Of a DNA stretch of 44,438 nucleotides, positions 17,625-29,585 are shown piece by piece. A program made the position numbers and the translations under genes. Under the pieces are notes generated by a model. The model saw only the letters and a program-made list of their open reading frames with translations. It made no database searches and was not told the DNA's origin. Positions within the stretch are counted from its first letter, which is position 1; each line of letters opens with the position of its first letter. This DNA is from Candidatus Cryptobacteroides avistercoris (lineage in GTDB: Bacteria; Bacteroidota; Bacteroidia; Bacteroidales; UBA932), in NCBI GenBank assembly GCA_017695095.1, contig JADILW010000062.1, positions 1-44,438 on the forward strand, read 5' to 3'.

Positions 17625-18629
17625 TTACTTTTCGTGCTGGATGAGATACTCCGCTATCTGCACGGCGTTGAGCGCGGCGCCCTTGCGTATCTGGTCGCCG
17701 GAGAGCCAGAGGGTCATGCCGTTCTCGTCGGCGATGTCGCGGCGTATGCGGCCCACGTAGACGTCGTCCTTGCCGCCGGTGAAGAGAGGCATGGGGTAGG
17801 TCTTGGTCGCGGGGTCGTCCTGCACGGTGACTCCCGGGGCGGCCTCGAGCGCGGCGCGTACCTGCTCCTCCGTGAGAGGCTCCTCGGTCTCTATCCATAC
17901 TGCCTCGGAATGTGAGCGCAGCGAGGAAATCCTCACGCAGGTGGCCGAGCAGCGGATGTCCGAATGCAGGATCTTGCGCGTCTCGTTGAACATCTTCATC
18001 TCCTCCTTCGTGTAGCCGTTGTCGGTGAACACGTCGATCTGCGGAATCACGTTGTAGGCCAGCTGGTAGGCGAACTTGTCGACCGTGACGGGCTCGCCGT
18101 TCACTATCTGCCGGTATTGCTCCTGGAGTTCGGCCATGGCCTGGGCGCCGGCTCCCGACGCCGACTGATAGCTCGCCACGTGCACGCGGCGGATGTGCGA
18201 GAGCCTGTCGATCGGTTTCAGGACCACCACCATCATTATCGTGGTGCAGTTGGGGTTGGCTATGATGCCGCGCGGACGCACCAGGGCGTCTTCGGCATTG
18301 CACTCAGGCACCACGAGAGGCACGTCGGCGTCCATGCGGAACGCGCTCGAGTTGTCGATCATCACGGTGCCGTGCTTCGTTATGGTCTCCGCGAATTCGC
18401 GGGAAGTGCCCGCCCCTGCGGAGACGAAGGCGTAGTCAACGCCCTTGAAGTCGTCGTTGTGCTGGAGCAGCCTGACTTCAATCTCTCTGCCCTTGAAGGT
18501 GTATTTGCTTCCGGCGCTTCTCTGCGAACCGAAGAGCAGAAGTTCGTCTACCGGGAAATTTCTCTGTTCGAGCACGCGGAGGAACTCCTGTCCCACCGCT
18601 CCGCTCGCTCCTACTATCGCTGCTTTCAT
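17625..18629 (-). CDS. asd: Aspartate-semialdehyde dehydrogenase
   Basis: [33 protein letters not shown], and [10 protein letters not shown] active-site regions. Confidence 0.95.
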   Translation of the reverse strand: MKAAIVGASGAVGQEFLRVLEQRNFPVDELLLFGSQRSAGSKYTFKGREIEVRLLQHNDDFKGVDYAFVSAGAGTSREFAETITKHGTVMIDNSSAFRMDADVPLVVPECNAEDALVRPRGIIANPNCTTIMMVVVLKPIDRLSHIRRVHVASYQSASGAGAQAMAELQEQYRQIVNGEPVTVDKFAYQLAYNVIPQIDVFTDNGYTKEEMKMFNETRKILHSDIRCSATCVRISSLRSHSEAVWIETEEPLTEEQVRAALEAAPGVTVQDDPATKTYPMPLFTGGKDDVYVGRIRRDIADENGMTLWLSGDQIRKGAALNAVQIAEYLIQHEK

Positions 18630-18643
18630 ATCTTTGTGTCTGC

Positions 18644-21073
18644 TTAAATGTTTGCTATGCTCATAATGTCCGCGAACACTCCCGCGGCGGTCACGTCGGC
18701 GCCCGCTCCGTAGCCCTGGATCAGCATGGGGTGGCGGTTGTAGCGCTCGGTGGTCAGGCGTATGATGTTGTTGGAGCCGTCCAGCACGTAGAAGGAGTGG
18801 CTGCTGTCCACCTCCTGCAGGCCGACCGAACATCTGCCGTGGTCCATCACGGCCACGAACCTGAGGCGCTTGTGCTCACGCTCGAGAATCTGCCTGCGCC
18901 TCTCGAATTCGGCGTCGAGTCCGGGCAGCTTCCGCCAGAACTCTTCCATCGGGCAGCGGAAGAGTTCGTCCGGAATGAAGAGCTTCGCCTCCACGTCTTC
19001 GAGGTTCACCTCGTAGCCGGCCTCCCGCGAGAGAATCACGAGCTTGCGCATCACGTCCTTGCCGGAAAGGTCTATCCTGGGGTCAGGTTCGGAGAAGCCC
19101 TGTTCCTGGGCCATGCGCACCGCGCGGCTGAAAGGCACCTCGGCCGAGATTGTGTTGAAGATGAAGTTCAGCGTGCCGCTGAGCACCGCCTCCAGCCGGA
19201 GTATCCTGTCGCCGCTGTTGCACAGGTCGTTGATGGTGTTGATTATCGGAAGCCCGGCGCCCACGTTGGTCTCGAACAAGTATTTCACGCTGTGGCGCAG
19301 CGCGGTGTCCTTGAGCCTGCGGTAGACGGGGTAGTCGGAAGAGGCCGCCACCTTGTTGGCCGCGACCACCGAAATGCTATGCTTGAAGAAGTCCTCGTAG
19401 AGCGCGGCAATTTCCTCGCTGGCGGTGCAGTCCACGAACACGGAGTTGAAGATGTTCATGCCCGTCACCTCGTCGCGCAGAGCCGCGGGCGTGATTTCCT
19501 TTCCGGAGGCCAGGGCTTCGCGCCAGCAGCGCAGGTCGATGCCGTCGCGGTCGAAGACCGCACGGGTGCTCCTCGCGATACCGACCACGTTGATCTTGAG
19601 ATTCCTCTCCTTCATCAGCCTCTCGCGCTGCGAGGCGAGCTGCTCGAGCAGCTTTCCGCCCACTGTGCCGACTCCGCACACGAAGAGGTTCAGCTCCTGG
19701 TACTCCGAGAGGAAGAAGCTGTCGTGAATCACGTTTAGCGCCTTCCGGAGGTTCTTCCGGTTGACAATGAAGGAAATGTTGCTCTCCGACGAGCCTTGGG
19801 CGCACGCGATGACGCTGATGCCGTTGCGGCCCAGTGTGCCGAAGAGTTTTCCGGCTATGCCGGCATGGTATTTCATGTTTTCGCCGACCACCGCCACCGC
19901 GGCCAGCTCGTATTCCACCTGCACGGGGAGAATCGCCCCGCTTTCGATCTCGTGGGCGAATTCACGGTCGATCACCTCGGCCGCGGGGACAGCGTCGCGC
20001 CGGCTCACACCTATGGTGATTCCGGTTTCCGAAGCCGACTGGCTCACGAGGAAGGCGCTTATGTTCTCTTCCGCAAGCACCTTGAAGATGCGGTTGTCGA
20101 TGCCGACTATGCCGACCAGCGAAGTGCCCGAGAGGGTGATGAGGCAGATGTCGTCTATGGACGAGATGCCCTTGATGAGCCTGTCGTCGCGGCGACATTC
20201 CCGCTTCACCGCGGTGCCGGGGAAGCCGGGGTTGAAGGTGTTCTTTATCAGGATGGGGATGCCCTTGGCGCAGACTGGGTACAGGGTGGGGGGATAGATC
20301 ACCTTCGCTCCGAAGTTGCAGAGCTCCATGGCCTCGGCATAGCTCATCTCCTCGATTACGTAGGAAGTCTTGATGATTCTGGGGTCGGCGGTCATGAAGC
20401 CGTCCACGTCCGTCCATATTTCTAGCTGCTCCGCGTCCAGCGCAGCGGCGATCAGGCTGGCGCTGTAGTCTGAGCCTCCGCGGCCGAGATTGGTGATGTC
20501 GCCGGTGGAGCTGTCGCGCGCGATGAAGCCGGGGACGACCGCCACTGCGGCGCCGAAATCCGCGAAAGCTTCGCGGATGAGCCTCGATGTGTTCTCCGTG
20601 TCCGCCACGTTCTCGCCGCGCTGGCGCACGGTGCGCATGAAGCTCAGGGAGTCGTACAGAGCGGATGAAGGTATCGCTGCGCTCACTATCAGTGCCGACA
20701 TGCGCTCTCCGAAGCTCACGACCTCGTCAAGGGTCTTGGCGGGCAGCACCTGGAGCAGCAGGATGCCCTCGCAGATGCTCAGGAGCCTGTCCAGCATGAT
20801 GCCCAGTTCGGTCTCCACCTCAGCCCTGCGCTCCGCGGGCACGACTTCCGAACATACGGAGAAATGCCGTCCGCGCATCGCGGCGATCTCGTCGCGGAAG
20901 GCCGGGTCACCCTCCTCGGCGAGCCGCGCCGAGCGGATGAGCTGGTCGGTGACGCCCGAAAGGGCGGAGACCACGACTATCGGCGCTTCAGGCCGCGATG
21001 TGACTATTTCCTTGACCTTGAGTATGCTTTCGGGCGTACCGACGGACGTGCCGCCGAACTTGAGTACTTTCAT
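18644..21073 (-). CDS. thrA: Bifunctional aspartokinase / homoserine dehydrogenase
   Basis: [17 protein letters not shown] aspartokinase N-terminus; [13 protein letters not shown] and [27 protein letters not shown] homoserine dehydrogenase C-terminus. Confidence 0.95.
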   Translation of the reverse strand: MKVLKFGGTSVGTPESILKVKEIVTSRPEAPIVVVSALSGVTDQLIRSARLAEEGDPAFRDEIAAMRGRHFSVCSEVVPAERRAEVETELGIMLDRLLSICEGILLLQVLPAKTLDEVVSFGERMSALIVSAAIPSSALYDSLSFMRTVRQRGENVADTENTSRLIREAFADFGAAVAVVPGFIARDSSTGDITNLGRGGSDYSASLIAAALDAEQLEIWTDVDGFMTADPRIIKTSYVIEEMSYAEAMELCNFGAKVIYPPTLYPVCAKGIPILIKNTFNPGFPGTAVKRECRRDDRLIKGISSIDDICLITLSGTSLVGIVGIDNRIFKVLAEENISAFLVSQSASETGITIGVSRRDAVPAAEVIDREFAHEIESGAILPVQVEYELAAVAVVGENMKYHAGIAGKLFGTLGRNGISVIACAQGSSESNISFIVNRKNLRKALNVIHDSFFLSEYQELNLFVCGVGTVGGKLLEQLASQRERLMKERNLKINVVGIARSTRAVFDRDGIDLRCWREALASGKEITPAALRDEVTGMNIFNSVFVDCTASEEIAALYEDFFKHSISVVAANKVAASSDYPVYRRLKDTALRHSVKYLFETNVGAGLPIINTINDLCNSGDRILRLEAVLSGTLNFIFNTISAEVPFSRAVRMAQEQGFSEPDPRIDLSGKDVMRKLVILSREAGYEVNLEDVEAKLFIPDELFRCPMEEFWRKLPGLDAEFERRRQILEREHKRLRFVAVMDHGRCSVGLQEVDSSHSFYVLDGSNNIIRLTTERYNRHPMLIQGYGAGADVTAAGVFADIMSIANI

Positions 21074-21099
21074 CTTGTCTTTCCGGGCTTTTGGGATGC

Positions 21100-21107
21100 C
21101 AAAAGTA
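21100..21107 (-). promoter_or_regulatory. Bacteroidota -7 element TACTTTTG for thrA-asd
   Basis: Minus-strand TAnnTTTG 26 nt upstream of the thrA start. Confidence 0.5.
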
Positions 21108-21201
21108 GAGAAATTATCGCTTTCTTCAAAAGAAAAATTCGGCAACTATTTGCTTTTTCGCCGTAAAACCCGAACTTTATAAGCCGTAAGTTGTTTGTAG
21201 C

Positions 21202-23034
21202 ATGAAGTTGAGAAGTAGTGTAACCACCGAAGGCCGCCGCATGGCGGGAGCGAGAGCTCTCTGGCGGGCCGCCGGAATGAAGGAGGGGCAATTCGGTAAA
21301 CCTGTGATAGCCATAGCGAATTCCTTTACGCAGTTCGTCCCGGGACATACCCATCTGCACGATGCCGGACAGATCGTCCGGCAGGAGATCGAGCGCCTCG
21401 GCTGCTATGCCGCCGAGTTCAACGTCATCGCCGTGGACGACGGAATCGCCATGGGCCATGACGGGATGCTCTATTCGCTGCCCTCGAGAGACCTGATCGC
21501 CGACAGCGTCGAGTATATGGTCAACGCCCACAAGGCCGACGCTCTCGTGTGCATCAGCAACTGCGACAAGATCACCCCGGGAATGCTTATGGCGGCGATG
21601 AGGCTCGACATTCCGACCGTGTTCGTGTCGGGCGGCCCCATGGAGGCGGGAGTCAGAGGAGAGTCGAGGCTGGACCTGATAGACGCGATGGTCATGTCGG
21701 CCGATTCCGAAGCCTCCGACGAGGAGGTCGCCGGAATCGAAGCCTGCGCCTGCCCCGGCTGCGGCAGCTGCTCGGGAATGTTCACCGCCAACTCCATGAA
21801 CTGCCTGGCCGAGGCCATAGGGCTCGCCCTGCCCGGAAACGGGACGGTGCTGGCCACCCACGTGCAGCGCCGCGAGCTCTTCCTGAAGGCGGCGAGGCTC
21901 ATAGTCAGGAACGCATTCAAATATTACCGCGACGACGACGCCTCGGTGCTGCCCCGCAGCATCGCCACCCGTCAGGCGTTTCTCAACGCCATGTCGCTCG
22001 ACATAGCCATGGGCGGCTCCACCAACACTGTCCTCCACCTGCTCGCCGTGGCTTCGGAGGCCGGAGCCGACTTCAGCATGTCCGACATCGATTCCCTGTC
22101 GCGCCGGGTGCCCTGCATCTGCAAGGTGGCGCCCAACACCGCGCGCTACCACATTCAGGACGTCGGCCGGGCCGGCGGGGTCGTGGCCATCATGGCCGAA
22201 CTCGCCCGGGCTGGGCTGGTCGACACCTCCGTCCTCAGAGTCGACGGCATGACCCTCGGGGAGGAGATAGCCGCCTACGACATAAACGGAGCGGAGCCCT
22301 GCGAGGACGCGCTGAAGATATATTCGAGCGCCCCTGCCGGGAAATTCAGCACTGAGCTGGCTTCCCAGGACTGCAGCTGGCCTGAACTGGACAGGGACAG
22401 GGCCGCCGGATGCATACGCGACGTCGCCCACGCATATACTACCGACGGAGGCCTGGCCGTGCTCTCCGGCAACCTTGCCCCCGACGGCTGCATAGTCAAG
22501 ACCGCCGGAGTCAGCGAGGACATCTTCCGTTTCAGCGGTCCGGCCAGGGTGTTCGAATCCCAGGAGGAGGCGTGTGGGGGCATACTGGGCGGCCGCGTCC
22601 GTCCCGGCGACGTCGTGGTGATAGCCTATGAGGGGCCTAAGGGCGGACCGGGAATGCAGGAAATGCTCTACCCGACTTCATATTTGAAGTCCATGCACAT
22701 GGGAAGCAGCTGCGCCCTGCTCACCGACGGAAGGTTCAGCGGCGGCACCTCGGGGCTGAGCATAGGGCATGTGTCGCCCGAAGCCGCGTCTGGCGGAACG
22801 ATAGCGCTCGTTCGCGACGGCGACATCATAGACATAGACATCCCGTCGCGCAGCATCTCGCTGAGGGTGTCGGACGAGGAGCTTGAGGCCCGGCGCGCGG
22901 AGGAGAAGGACAGAGGCGTGCGGGCGTTCACGCCACATGACCGCGACCGGAAGGTTTCCCGCAGCCTGAAAGCGTACGCTTCCATGGTGAGCAGCGCGGA
23001 CAAGGGGGCGGTCAGGATAATAAGGGAGGACTGA
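21202..23034 (+). CDS. ilvD: Dihydroxy-acid dehydratase
   Basis: [66 protein letters not shown]. Confidence 0.97.
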   Translation: MKLRSSVTTEGRRMAGARALWRAAGMKEGQFGKPVIAIANSFTQFVPGHTHLHDAGQIVRQEIERLGCYAAEFNVIAVDDGIAMGHDGMLYSLPSRDLIADSVEYMVNAHKADALVCISNCDKITPGMLMAAMRLDIPTVFVSGGPMEAGVRGESRLDLIDAMVMSADSEASDEEVAGIEACACPGCGSCSGMFTANSMNCLAEAIGLALPGNGTVLATHVQRRELFLKAARLIVRNAFKYYRDDDASVLPRSIATRQAFLNAMSLDIAMGGSTNTVLHLLAVASEAGADFSMSDIDSLSRRVPCICKVAPNTARYHIQDVGRAGGVVAIMAELARAGLVDTSVLRVDGMTLGEEIAAYDINGAEPCEDALKIYSSAPAGKFSTELASQDCSWPELDRDRAAGCIRDVAHAYTTDGGLAVLSGNLAPDGCIVKTAGVSEDIFRFSGPARVFESQEEACGGILGGRVRPGDVVVIAYEGPKGGPGMQEMLYPTSYLKSMHMGSSCALLTDGRFSGGTSGLSIGHVSPEAASGGTIALVRDGDIIDIDIPSRSISLRVSDEELEARRAEEKDRGVRAFTPHDRDRKVSRSLKAYASMVSSADKGAVRIIRED

Positions 23035-23036
23035 GA

Positions 23037-24761
23037 ATGAAGAAAAGGATGACAGGAGCGGAGATTCTGCTCGAATCTCTGATAGCTGAAGGCGTGGACA
23101 CGCTGTTCGGCTATCCGGGCGGGCAGATACTGACGGTCTACGACAAGCTGTACGATTATTCCGACAGGCTCAACCACGTGCTGGTCCGCCACGAACAGGG
23201 GGCGATTCACGCCGCCCAGGGCTATGCGCGCGCCACTTCGCGTCCCGGGGTGGTGATGGTGACTTCCGGTCCGGGCGCGACCAACGTGATCACCGGAGTC
23301 GCCGACTCGATGATAGATTCCACTCCGGTGATAGTGATCGCCGGACAGGTGGGGACCGCCCTGCTGGGCAGCGACGCCTTCCAGGAGACCGACGTCGTTG
23401 GTATGACCCGCCCCATCGACAAATGGACCTTCCAGATACGCAGGGCGGAGGATGTCGCCCCCGCAGTGGCCAAGGCCTTCCACATAGCCGCAACCGGGCG
23501 TCCCGGTCCTGTAGTGCTGGACTTCACGCGCGACGCGCAGGTGGGTGAGGCGGAATTCGAATACCGGAAATGCAGCTCGATGCGCAGCTATGTGCCGGAG
23601 AAGGAGATCTCCGTGGAGGCTGTGGAGACGGCGGCGAAGCTCATCGACGAAGCCGAGAGGCCGCTCGTGGTCTATGGCCAGGGCGTCCTGCTTTCGCATG
23701 CCGAGAAACAGCTGCAGGACTTCCTTAAGAAAGGAGGCATCCCGGCGGCGTCGACCCTGCTCGGCCTGAGCGCCCTGCCGTCCGATTTCCCGTACTATCT
23801 GGGGATGGCGGGGATGCACGGCAACATAGCCGCCAACATGATGACCCAGCGCTGCGACGTCCTGGTCGCGGTCGGAATGCGCTTCGACGACAGAGTGACC
23901 GGCAAGGTCTCGGAATACGCCAGGCAGGCAAAGGTCATCCATATCGACATCGACGAGACGGAAATCGGAAAGATCATCCCCGTGGAGGTGGGAATAGCCG
24001 GCGATGCCGCCAAGGTGCTCGAAATGCTCACCGCACGCATCAGGTTCGCCTTCCATGACGAGTGGAGGCTGACGGCGCGCGGCTACTTCGAGGTAGAGGA
24101 CAGGGAGGTCATGGCTCCGGAACTCCGCCCAGGCGCGGGGCCGCTGAACATGGGCGAGGTAGTGGCGAAGGTCTCCGAACTCTCCGGCGGCGACGCGATA
24201 GTAGTCACCGACGTGGGCCAGAACCAGATGAGTTCGGCGAGATATTCGCGCTTCACGCGCAGCCGCTCCTTCATCAGCTCCGGCGGACTGGGGACCATGG
24301 GCTTCGGGCTGCCTGCTGCGATAGGGGCGAAGCTCGGAAGACCCGACAGGCAGGTCTGTCTCTTCGTGGGTGACGGCGGCCTTCAGATGACCATCCAGGA
24401 GCTCGGCACGATAATGCAGACCGGAGCGGCGGTCAAGATAGTGCTGCTCGACAACAACTGGCTGGGCAACGTCCGCCAGTGGCAGGAACTCTTCTACGAC
24501 GAGCGCTATTCCCAGACCAGGATGATGAATCCCGACTATTCGAAGATCGCCGAAGCCTACGGCATAGCCTGCCGGACAGTGGAGCGCAGGGAGGAGCTGG
24601 ACGATGCCGTGCGCAAGATGCTGGACTCCCCGCAGGCCTTCATCCTCGACGCGCATATCCGCGAGCAGGGCATGGTCTATCCCATGATACCGGCCGGACG
24701 CCGCGTCGACGAAATCATGTTGAACAAGGGCAAATGGTTTGAAGAAAATGGACAGAGCTAG
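23037..24761 (+). CDS. ilvB: Acetolactate synthase large subunit
   Basis: GAEILLESLIAEGVDTLFGYPGGQIL; GLGTMGFGLPAAIGAKLG; GDGGLQMTIQELGTI (ThDP-binding). Confidence 0.97.
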   Translation: MKKRMTGAEILLESLIAEGVDTLFGYPGGQILTVYDKLYDYSDRLNHVLVRHEQGAIHAAQGYARATSRPGVVMVTSGPGATNVITGVADSMIDSTPVIVIAGQVGTALLGSDAFQETDVVGMTRPIDKWTFQIRRAEDVAPAVAKAFHIAATGRPGPVVLDFTRDAQVGEAEFEYRKCSSMRSYVPEKEISVEAVETAAKLIDEAERPLVVYGQGVLLSHAEKQLQDFLKKGGIPAASTLLGLSALPSDFPYYLGMAGMHGNIAANMMTQRCDVLVAVGMRFDDRVTGKVSEYARQAKVIHIDIDETEIGKIIPVEVGIAGDAAKVLEMLTARIRFAFHDEWRLTARGYFEVEDREVMAPELRPGAGPLNMGEVVAKVSELSGGDAIVVTDVGQNQMSSARYSRFTRSRSFISSGGLGTMGFGLPAAIGAKLGRPDRQVCLFVGDGGLQMTIQELGTIMQTGAAVKIVLLDNNWLGNVRQWQELFYDERYSQTRMMNPDYSKIAEAYGIACRTVERREELDDAVRKMLDSPQAFILDAHIREQGMVYPMIPAGRRVDEIMLNKGKWFEENGQS

Positions 24762-24765
24762 CAGG

Positions 24766-25068
24766 ATGCACATAATAACCGTCTATTCGGAGAATCAGAT
24801 AGGGCTGCTCTGCTCCATCTCCGGAATATTCGCGCGCAGGAACATCGACATCGACAGCCTGACGGTCTTCCCGTCGGAGTTCCCTGGCATATACCGCTTC
24901 ACCTTCAGGCTCTCGGTCAACGAAGAGACGGCTGAGCGCCTGGTCAGGATAATCGAGAAGAACGTCGAAGTGCTCAAAGCCTTCTGCTTCAGGAGCAACG
25001 AGGTGTGGGACAGCGAGCATGAGACGGTAGCCGCATATTTGAGAGAACATATGAACAATAATCAATAG
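24766..25068 (+). CDS. ilvN: Acetolactate synthase small (regulatory) subunit
   Basis: ACT domain MHIITVYSENQIGLLCSISGIFARRNIDIDSLTV; start could also be 24739 or 24748, overlapping ilvB. Confidence 0.9.
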   Translation: MHIITVYSENQIGLLCSISGIFARRNIDIDSLTVFPSEFPGIYRFTFRLSVNEETAERLVRIIEKNVEVLKAFCFRSNEVWDSEHETVAAYLREHMNNNQ

Positions 25069-25072
25069 CACT

Positions 25073-26116
25073 ATGGCAAAGATGAATTTCGGCGGAGTTG
25101 AGGAGAATGTCGTCACCCGCAGTGAATTTACGTTGGACAAGGCACGCGAAGTGCTCAAGAACGAGGTGGTGGCCATCATAGGCTACGGAATCCAGGGCCC
25201 CGGACAGGCTCTCAACCTCAGGGACAACGGCATCAACGTGATCGTCGGCCAGCGCAGGAGCAAGACCTACGATAAGGCGGTAGCCGACGGATGGGTGCCC
25301 GGAGAGACGCTTTTCAGCATCGAAGAGGCCTGCGAGAGGGCCACCGTGATCGAGTTCCTGCTCTCCGACGCCGCCCAGATCGAGCAGTGGCCGGTGGTCA
25401 AGAAACATCTCACCGCGGGCAAGGCCCTCTATTTCTCGCACGGCTTCGGCATCACTTTCAGCGACCGCACCGGCATCGTGCCTCCCGAGGATGTCGACGT
25501 GATCATGGTCGCCCCCAAGGGCTCAGGAACCTCTGTGCGCAGGCTCTTCCTGCAGGGCAGGGGCATCAACTCCTCCTACGCCGTGTACCAGGACGCCACC
25601 GGCAGGGCGCTCGAGCGCACGCTGGCCCTCGGCATCGCCATCGGCTCCGGCTATCTCTTCGAGACCGACTTCAAGCGCGAGGTCTACTCTGACCTCACGG
25701 GGGAGCGCGGCACGCTGATGGGAGCCATCCAGGGCATGCTGCTCGCCCAGTTCGAAACCCTCCGCGAGCACGGCCACACCCCCTCCGAAGCCTTCAACGA
25801 GACCGTGGAGGAGCTCACCCAGTCGCTGATGCCGCTCTTCGCCGAGAAAGGCATGGACTGGATGTACGCCAACTGTTCCACCACAGCGCAGCGCGGCGCC
25901 CTCGACTGGATGGGCCGCTTCCACGACGCGACCAAGCCGGTGTTCGAGCAGCTCTACGAGGAGGTTGCCAGCGGCCGTGAGGCCCAGCGTTCCATAGACT
26001 CCAACTCGAAGCCCGACTACCGCGAAGGTCTCGAAAAGGAACTCAAGGAACTGCGCGAAAGCGAGCTCTGGCGCACCGGCGCCGCCGTCCGTGAACTCCG
26101 ACCCGAAAACAAGTAG
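25073..26116 (+). CDS. ilvC: Ketol-acid reductoisomerase
   Basis: VVAIIGYGIQGPGQALNLRDNGINVIVGQRRSKTYDKA; HGFGITF; VMVAPKGSG. Confidence 0.95.
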   Translation: MAKMNFGGVEENVVTRSEFTLDKAREVLKNEVVAIIGYGIQGPGQALNLRDNGINVIVGQRRSKTYDKAVADGWVPGETLFSIEEACERATVIEFLLSDAAQIEQWPVVKKHLTAGKALYFSHGFGITFSDRTGIVPPEDVDVIMVAPKGSGTSVRRLFLQGRGINSSYAVYQDATGRALERTLALGIAIGSGYLFETDFKREVYSDLTGERGTLMGAIQGMLLAQFETLREHGHTPSEAFNETVEELTQSLMPLFAEKGMDWMYANCSTTAQRGALDWMGRFHDATKPVFEQLYEEVASGREAQRSIDSNSKPDYREGLEKELKELRESELWRTGAAVRELRPENK

Positions 26117-26122
26117 AGTCAG

Positions 26123-27622
26123 ATGGACGGCAACAGAGTCTACATTTTCGACACGACCCTCAGGGACGGAGAGCAGGTGCCGGGATGCCAGCTCAACACC
26201 ATTGAGAAGATCCAGGTCGCCAAGGCGCTTGAAAGTCTCGGGGTCGACGTGATCGAGGCCGGATTCCCGGTGTCGAGCCCCGGCGACTTCAATTCGGTGG
26301 TCGAGATATCCAAGGCAGTGACCTGGCCCACGGTCTGCGCCCTCACGCGGGCGGTGCAGAAGGATATCGACGTGGCCGCCGAAGCCCTGCACCACGCGAA
26401 GAAGAAGCGCATCCACACTGGAATAGGCACCTCCGACCAGCACATACGCTACAAGTTCAACTCGAACCGCGAGGAGATAATCGAACGGGCCGTCAGGGCG
26501 GTCAAATACGCACGACAGCTCGTGGATGAAGTGGAGTTCTACGCCGAGGACGCCGGGCGCACCGACAACGAGTACCTCGCCCGGGTGGTCGAGGCGGTCA
26601 TCAAGGCCGGGGCCGGCATAGTGAACATCCCCGACACCACCGGCTACTGCCTGCCCGGGGAGTATGCCGCGAAGATACGCTATCTGATGGAGCATGTCGA
26701 AGGCATTGAGAACGTGATTCTCTCGACCCACTGCCACGACGACCTCGGACTCGCGGCGGCCAACACCGTGGCCGGACTGTCGGCCGGTGCGCGGCAGTGC
26801 GAGGTGACGGTCAACGGAGTCGGGGAGAGGGCCGGCAACACGGCTCTCGAGGAGGTGGCCATGATACTGCGCTGCCGCCATGACCTCGGCCTGCAGACCA
26901 ACGTCAACACGACCAAGATCTCCTCGGTCAGCCGTCTTGTGTCCGGCCTGATGAACATGCCGGTACAGGCGAACAAGGCCATAGTCGGACGCAACGCCTT
27001 CGCCCACTCCTCCGGCATCCACCAGGACGGAGTGCTGAAGGACAGCTCGACCTACGAGATCATGTGCCCTCAGGACGTGGGGGTCGACGACAACAACATA
27101 GTCCTGACCGCGCGCAGCGGCCACGCGGCTCTCAAGTACAGGCTCGAGGTGCTCGGCATCTCGATGAGCCCCGAAAGGCTGGACAGCTTCTATCAGGAGT
27201 TCCTCAGGCTCGCCGACCAGAAGAAGCAGGTCAGCGACGACGACCTGCTGGTGCTCGCCGGAGCCCACAGGCAGGAGACGGCTCACGTGCGCCTGGACTA
27301 TCTCCAGGTCACGAGCGGACGCGGCCTGAAGCCGGTGGCCAGCATAGGCCTGGACATTTCAGGGGAGAAATTCGAGGCCGCCGCGAGCGGCAACGGTCCG
27401 GTCGACGCCGCGATCAACGCGCTCAAGCTCATCATACGCCGTCAGATGACCATCAAGGAGTTCACCATACAGAACATCACCAAGGGCTCCGATGACGTCG
27501 GCAAGGTGCACATGCAGGTCGAGCACGACGGCAGGATATACTATGGCTTCGGCGCCGACACCGACATCGTCAGCGCTTCGGTCGAGGCATACATTGACTG
27601 CATCAACAAATTCAAGAACTGA
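26123..27622 (+). CDS. leuA: 2-isopropylmalate synthase
   Basis: [60 protein letters not shown]. Confidence 0.95.
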   Translation: MDGNRVYIFDTTLRDGEQVPGCQLNTIEKIQVAKALESLGVDVIEAGFPVSSPGDFNSVVEISKAVTWPTVCALTRAVQKDIDVAAEALHHAKKKRIHTGIGTSDQHIRYKFNSNREEIIERAVRAVKYARQLVDEVEFYAEDAGRTDNEYLARVVEAVIKAGAGIVNIPDTTGYCLPGEYAAKIRYLMEHVEGIENVILSTHCHDDLGLAAANTVAGLSAGARQCEVTVNGVGERAGNTALEEVAMILRCRHDLGLQTNVNTTKISSVSRLVSGLMNMPVQANKAIVGRNAFAHSSGIHQDGVLKDSSTYEIMCPQDVGVDDNNIVLTARSGHAALKYRLEVLGISMSPERLDSFYQEFLRLADQKKQVSDDDLLVLAGAHRQETAHVRLDYLQVTSGRGLKPVASIGLDISGEKFEAAASGNGPVDAAINALKLIIRRQMTIKEFTIQNITKGSDDVGKVHMQVEHDGRIYYGFGADTDIVSASVEAYIDCINKFKN

Positions 27623-28989
27623 TGAACACTCTTTTTGACAAGATATGGGACTCGCACGTGGTCTCGGCAATCGACGGCGGCCCCCAGCAGCTCTACATCG
27701 ACAGGCTCTACTGCCATGAGGTCACGAGCCCCCAGGCGTTCGACGGCTTGAGAGCCAGGGGGATCGGCTGCCTGCGGCCCTCGAAGGTAGTATGCATACC
27801 TGACCACAACATCCCCACCCACGATCAGGACAAGCCAATAGCCGACCCCGTGTCGGCGGCGCAGGTCGAGACCCTCAGGCGCAACGCCTCCGAGTTCGGC
27901 CTCACGTACTACGGCATGATGGATCCCGGCAACGGCATAGTGCATGTCGTAGGTCCGGAGAAGGGACTCTCGCTGCCCGGCATGACCATAGTCTGCGGCG
28001 ACTCCCACACTTCCACCCACGGCGCCGTCGGGGCGGTGGCCTTCGGAATCGGCACCAGCGAGGTGGAGATGGCCCTCGCATCGCAGTGCATACTCCAGCA
28101 GAAGCCTAAATCCATGCGCATCAGCATCGGAGGCAGGCTCGGCAGGGGCGTGACCGCCAAGGACATGGCTCTCTTCCTGATGATGAAGCTCAGCACTTCC
28201 GGAGCCACGGGATATTTTGTGGAATATGCCGGCCAGGCAGTCAGCTCGCTCTCGATGGAGGGCCGCCTGACCCTCTGCAACCTCTCGATCGAGATGGGCG
28301 CGAGGGGCGGTTTCATCGCACCCGACGAGACCACGTTCGAATACCTCAAGGGCAGGGAATACTCCCCTAAGGGCGAAGACTGGGACAGGGCGGTGGAATA
28401 CTGGAAGACCCTGCGCAGCGGCGACGACGCCGTGTTCGACAGGGAGCTCAGCTTCGACGCCTCCGAGATCTCGCCCATGATCACCTACGGCACGAACCCC
28501 GGCATGGGCATGCCCATAGACGGCACCATACCCTCCGACGCCAGTCCCAAGGCTCTGGCCTATATGGGACTCGAGGCCGGCCGCCCTCTGCTCGGCCACA
28601 AGGTCGACTACGTCTTCCTCGGAGCCTGCACCAACGGACGCATTGAGGATTTCCGCGCCTTCGCCTCATTGGTCAGGGGCAGGAGGAAGGCCGACGGGGT
28701 CACCGCCTGGCTGGTACCGGGCTCCTGGGCCGTGAAACGGCAAATCGAGGAGGAGGGCCTTGACAGAGTGCTCGGCGAGGCGGGATTCGAGGTGCGCCAG
28801 CCCGGCTGCTCCGCCTGCCTCGCGATGAACGACGACAAGATTCCGGAAGGCAAGTATGCCGTGTCCACGAGCAACCGTAATTTCGAGGGCCGCCAGGGCC
28901 CAGGTTCGAGGACTCTGCTTGCGAGCCCCCTTACAGCAGCGGCAGCAGCCGTGACAGGAAGAGTAACCGATCCAAGAGAATTGCTATGA
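27622..28989 (+). CDS. leuC: 3-isopropylmalate dehydratase large subunit
   Basis: [56 protein letters not shown]. Confidence 0.96.
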   Translation: MNTLFDKIWDSHVVSAIDGGPQQLYIDRLYCHEVTSPQAFDGLRARGIGCLRPSKVVCIPDHNIPTHDQDKPIADPVSAAQVETLRRNASEFGLTYYGMMDPGNGIVHVVGPEKGLSLPGMTIVCGDSHTSTHGAVGAVAFGIGTSEVEMALASQCILQQKPKSMRISIGGRLGRGVTAKDMALFLMMKLSTSGATGYFVEYAGQAVSSLSMEGRLTLCNLSIEMGARGGFIAPDETTFEYLKGREYSPKGEDWDRAVEYWKTLRSGDDAVFDRELSFDASEISPMITYGTNPGMGMPIDGTIPSDASPKALAYMGLEAGRPLLGHKVDYVFLGACTNGRIEDFRAFASLVRGRRKADGVTAWLVPGSWAVKRQIEEEGLDRVLGEAGFEVRQPGCSACLAMNDDKIPEGKYAVSTSNRNFEGRQGPGSRTLLASPLTAAAAAVTGRVTDPRELL

Positions 28990-29585
28990 AACAGAAATTC
29001 GACATAATTGAAAGCACCTGCGTGCCCCTGCCTCTGGAGAACGTGGACACGGACCAGATAATCCCCGCACGCTTCCTCAAGGCCACCACCCGCGACGAGA
29101 AGTTCTTCGGAGAGAATCTCTTCCGCGACTGGAGATATCTGCCCGACGGCAGCCCGAACCCCGGTTTCGTGCTCAACGACCCCCGCTACGGCGGCTGCGT
29201 GCTCGTGGCCGGCAAGAATTTCGGTTCGGGAAGCAGCCGCGAGCATGCTGCCTGGGCCCTGGCCGGATATGGATTCAGAGCGGTGATCTCCAGCTTCTTC
29301 GCCGACATCCACAGGAACAACGAGCTGAATAATTTCGTGCTTCCCGTGACCGTGTCCGAAGCCTTCCTGGCCGAACTTTTCGACTGCATCGCCGCCGACC
29401 CCGCGACCAGGGTCAGGATAGACGTGCATGAACTCACGGTAACCAACCTTGCGAGCGGGAGGAGCGAGAAGTTCGAGATGAACGCCTACAAGCAGTACTG
29501 CTTTCTCAACGCGATGGACGACATAGACTATCTTCTCGCCCACAAGGACAGAATCGAGGAATACGAAAGGAATTCAGCCTTATGA
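28986..29585 (+). CDS. leuD: 3-isopropylmalate dehydratase small subunit
   Basis: [37 protein letters not shown]. Confidence 0.96.
   Translation: MKQKFDIIESTCVPLPLENVDTDQIIPARFLKATTRDEKFFGENLFRDWRYLPDGSPNPGFVLNDPRYGGCVLVAGKNFGSGSSREHAAWALAGYGFRAVISSFFADIHRNNELNNFVLPVTVSEAFLAELFDCIAADPATRVRIDVHELTVTNLASGRSEKFEMNAYKQYCFLNAMDDIDYLLAHKDRIEEYERNSAL

Noticed and set aside
22668-24773. 701-codon minus-strand ORF antisense to ilvD/ilvB
   Set aside because: Shadow ORF of well-conserved sense genes; no recognisable protein motifs.
25523-27286. 587-codon minus-strand ORF antisense to ilvC/leuA
   Set aside because: Shadow ORF; same compositional bias as the others.
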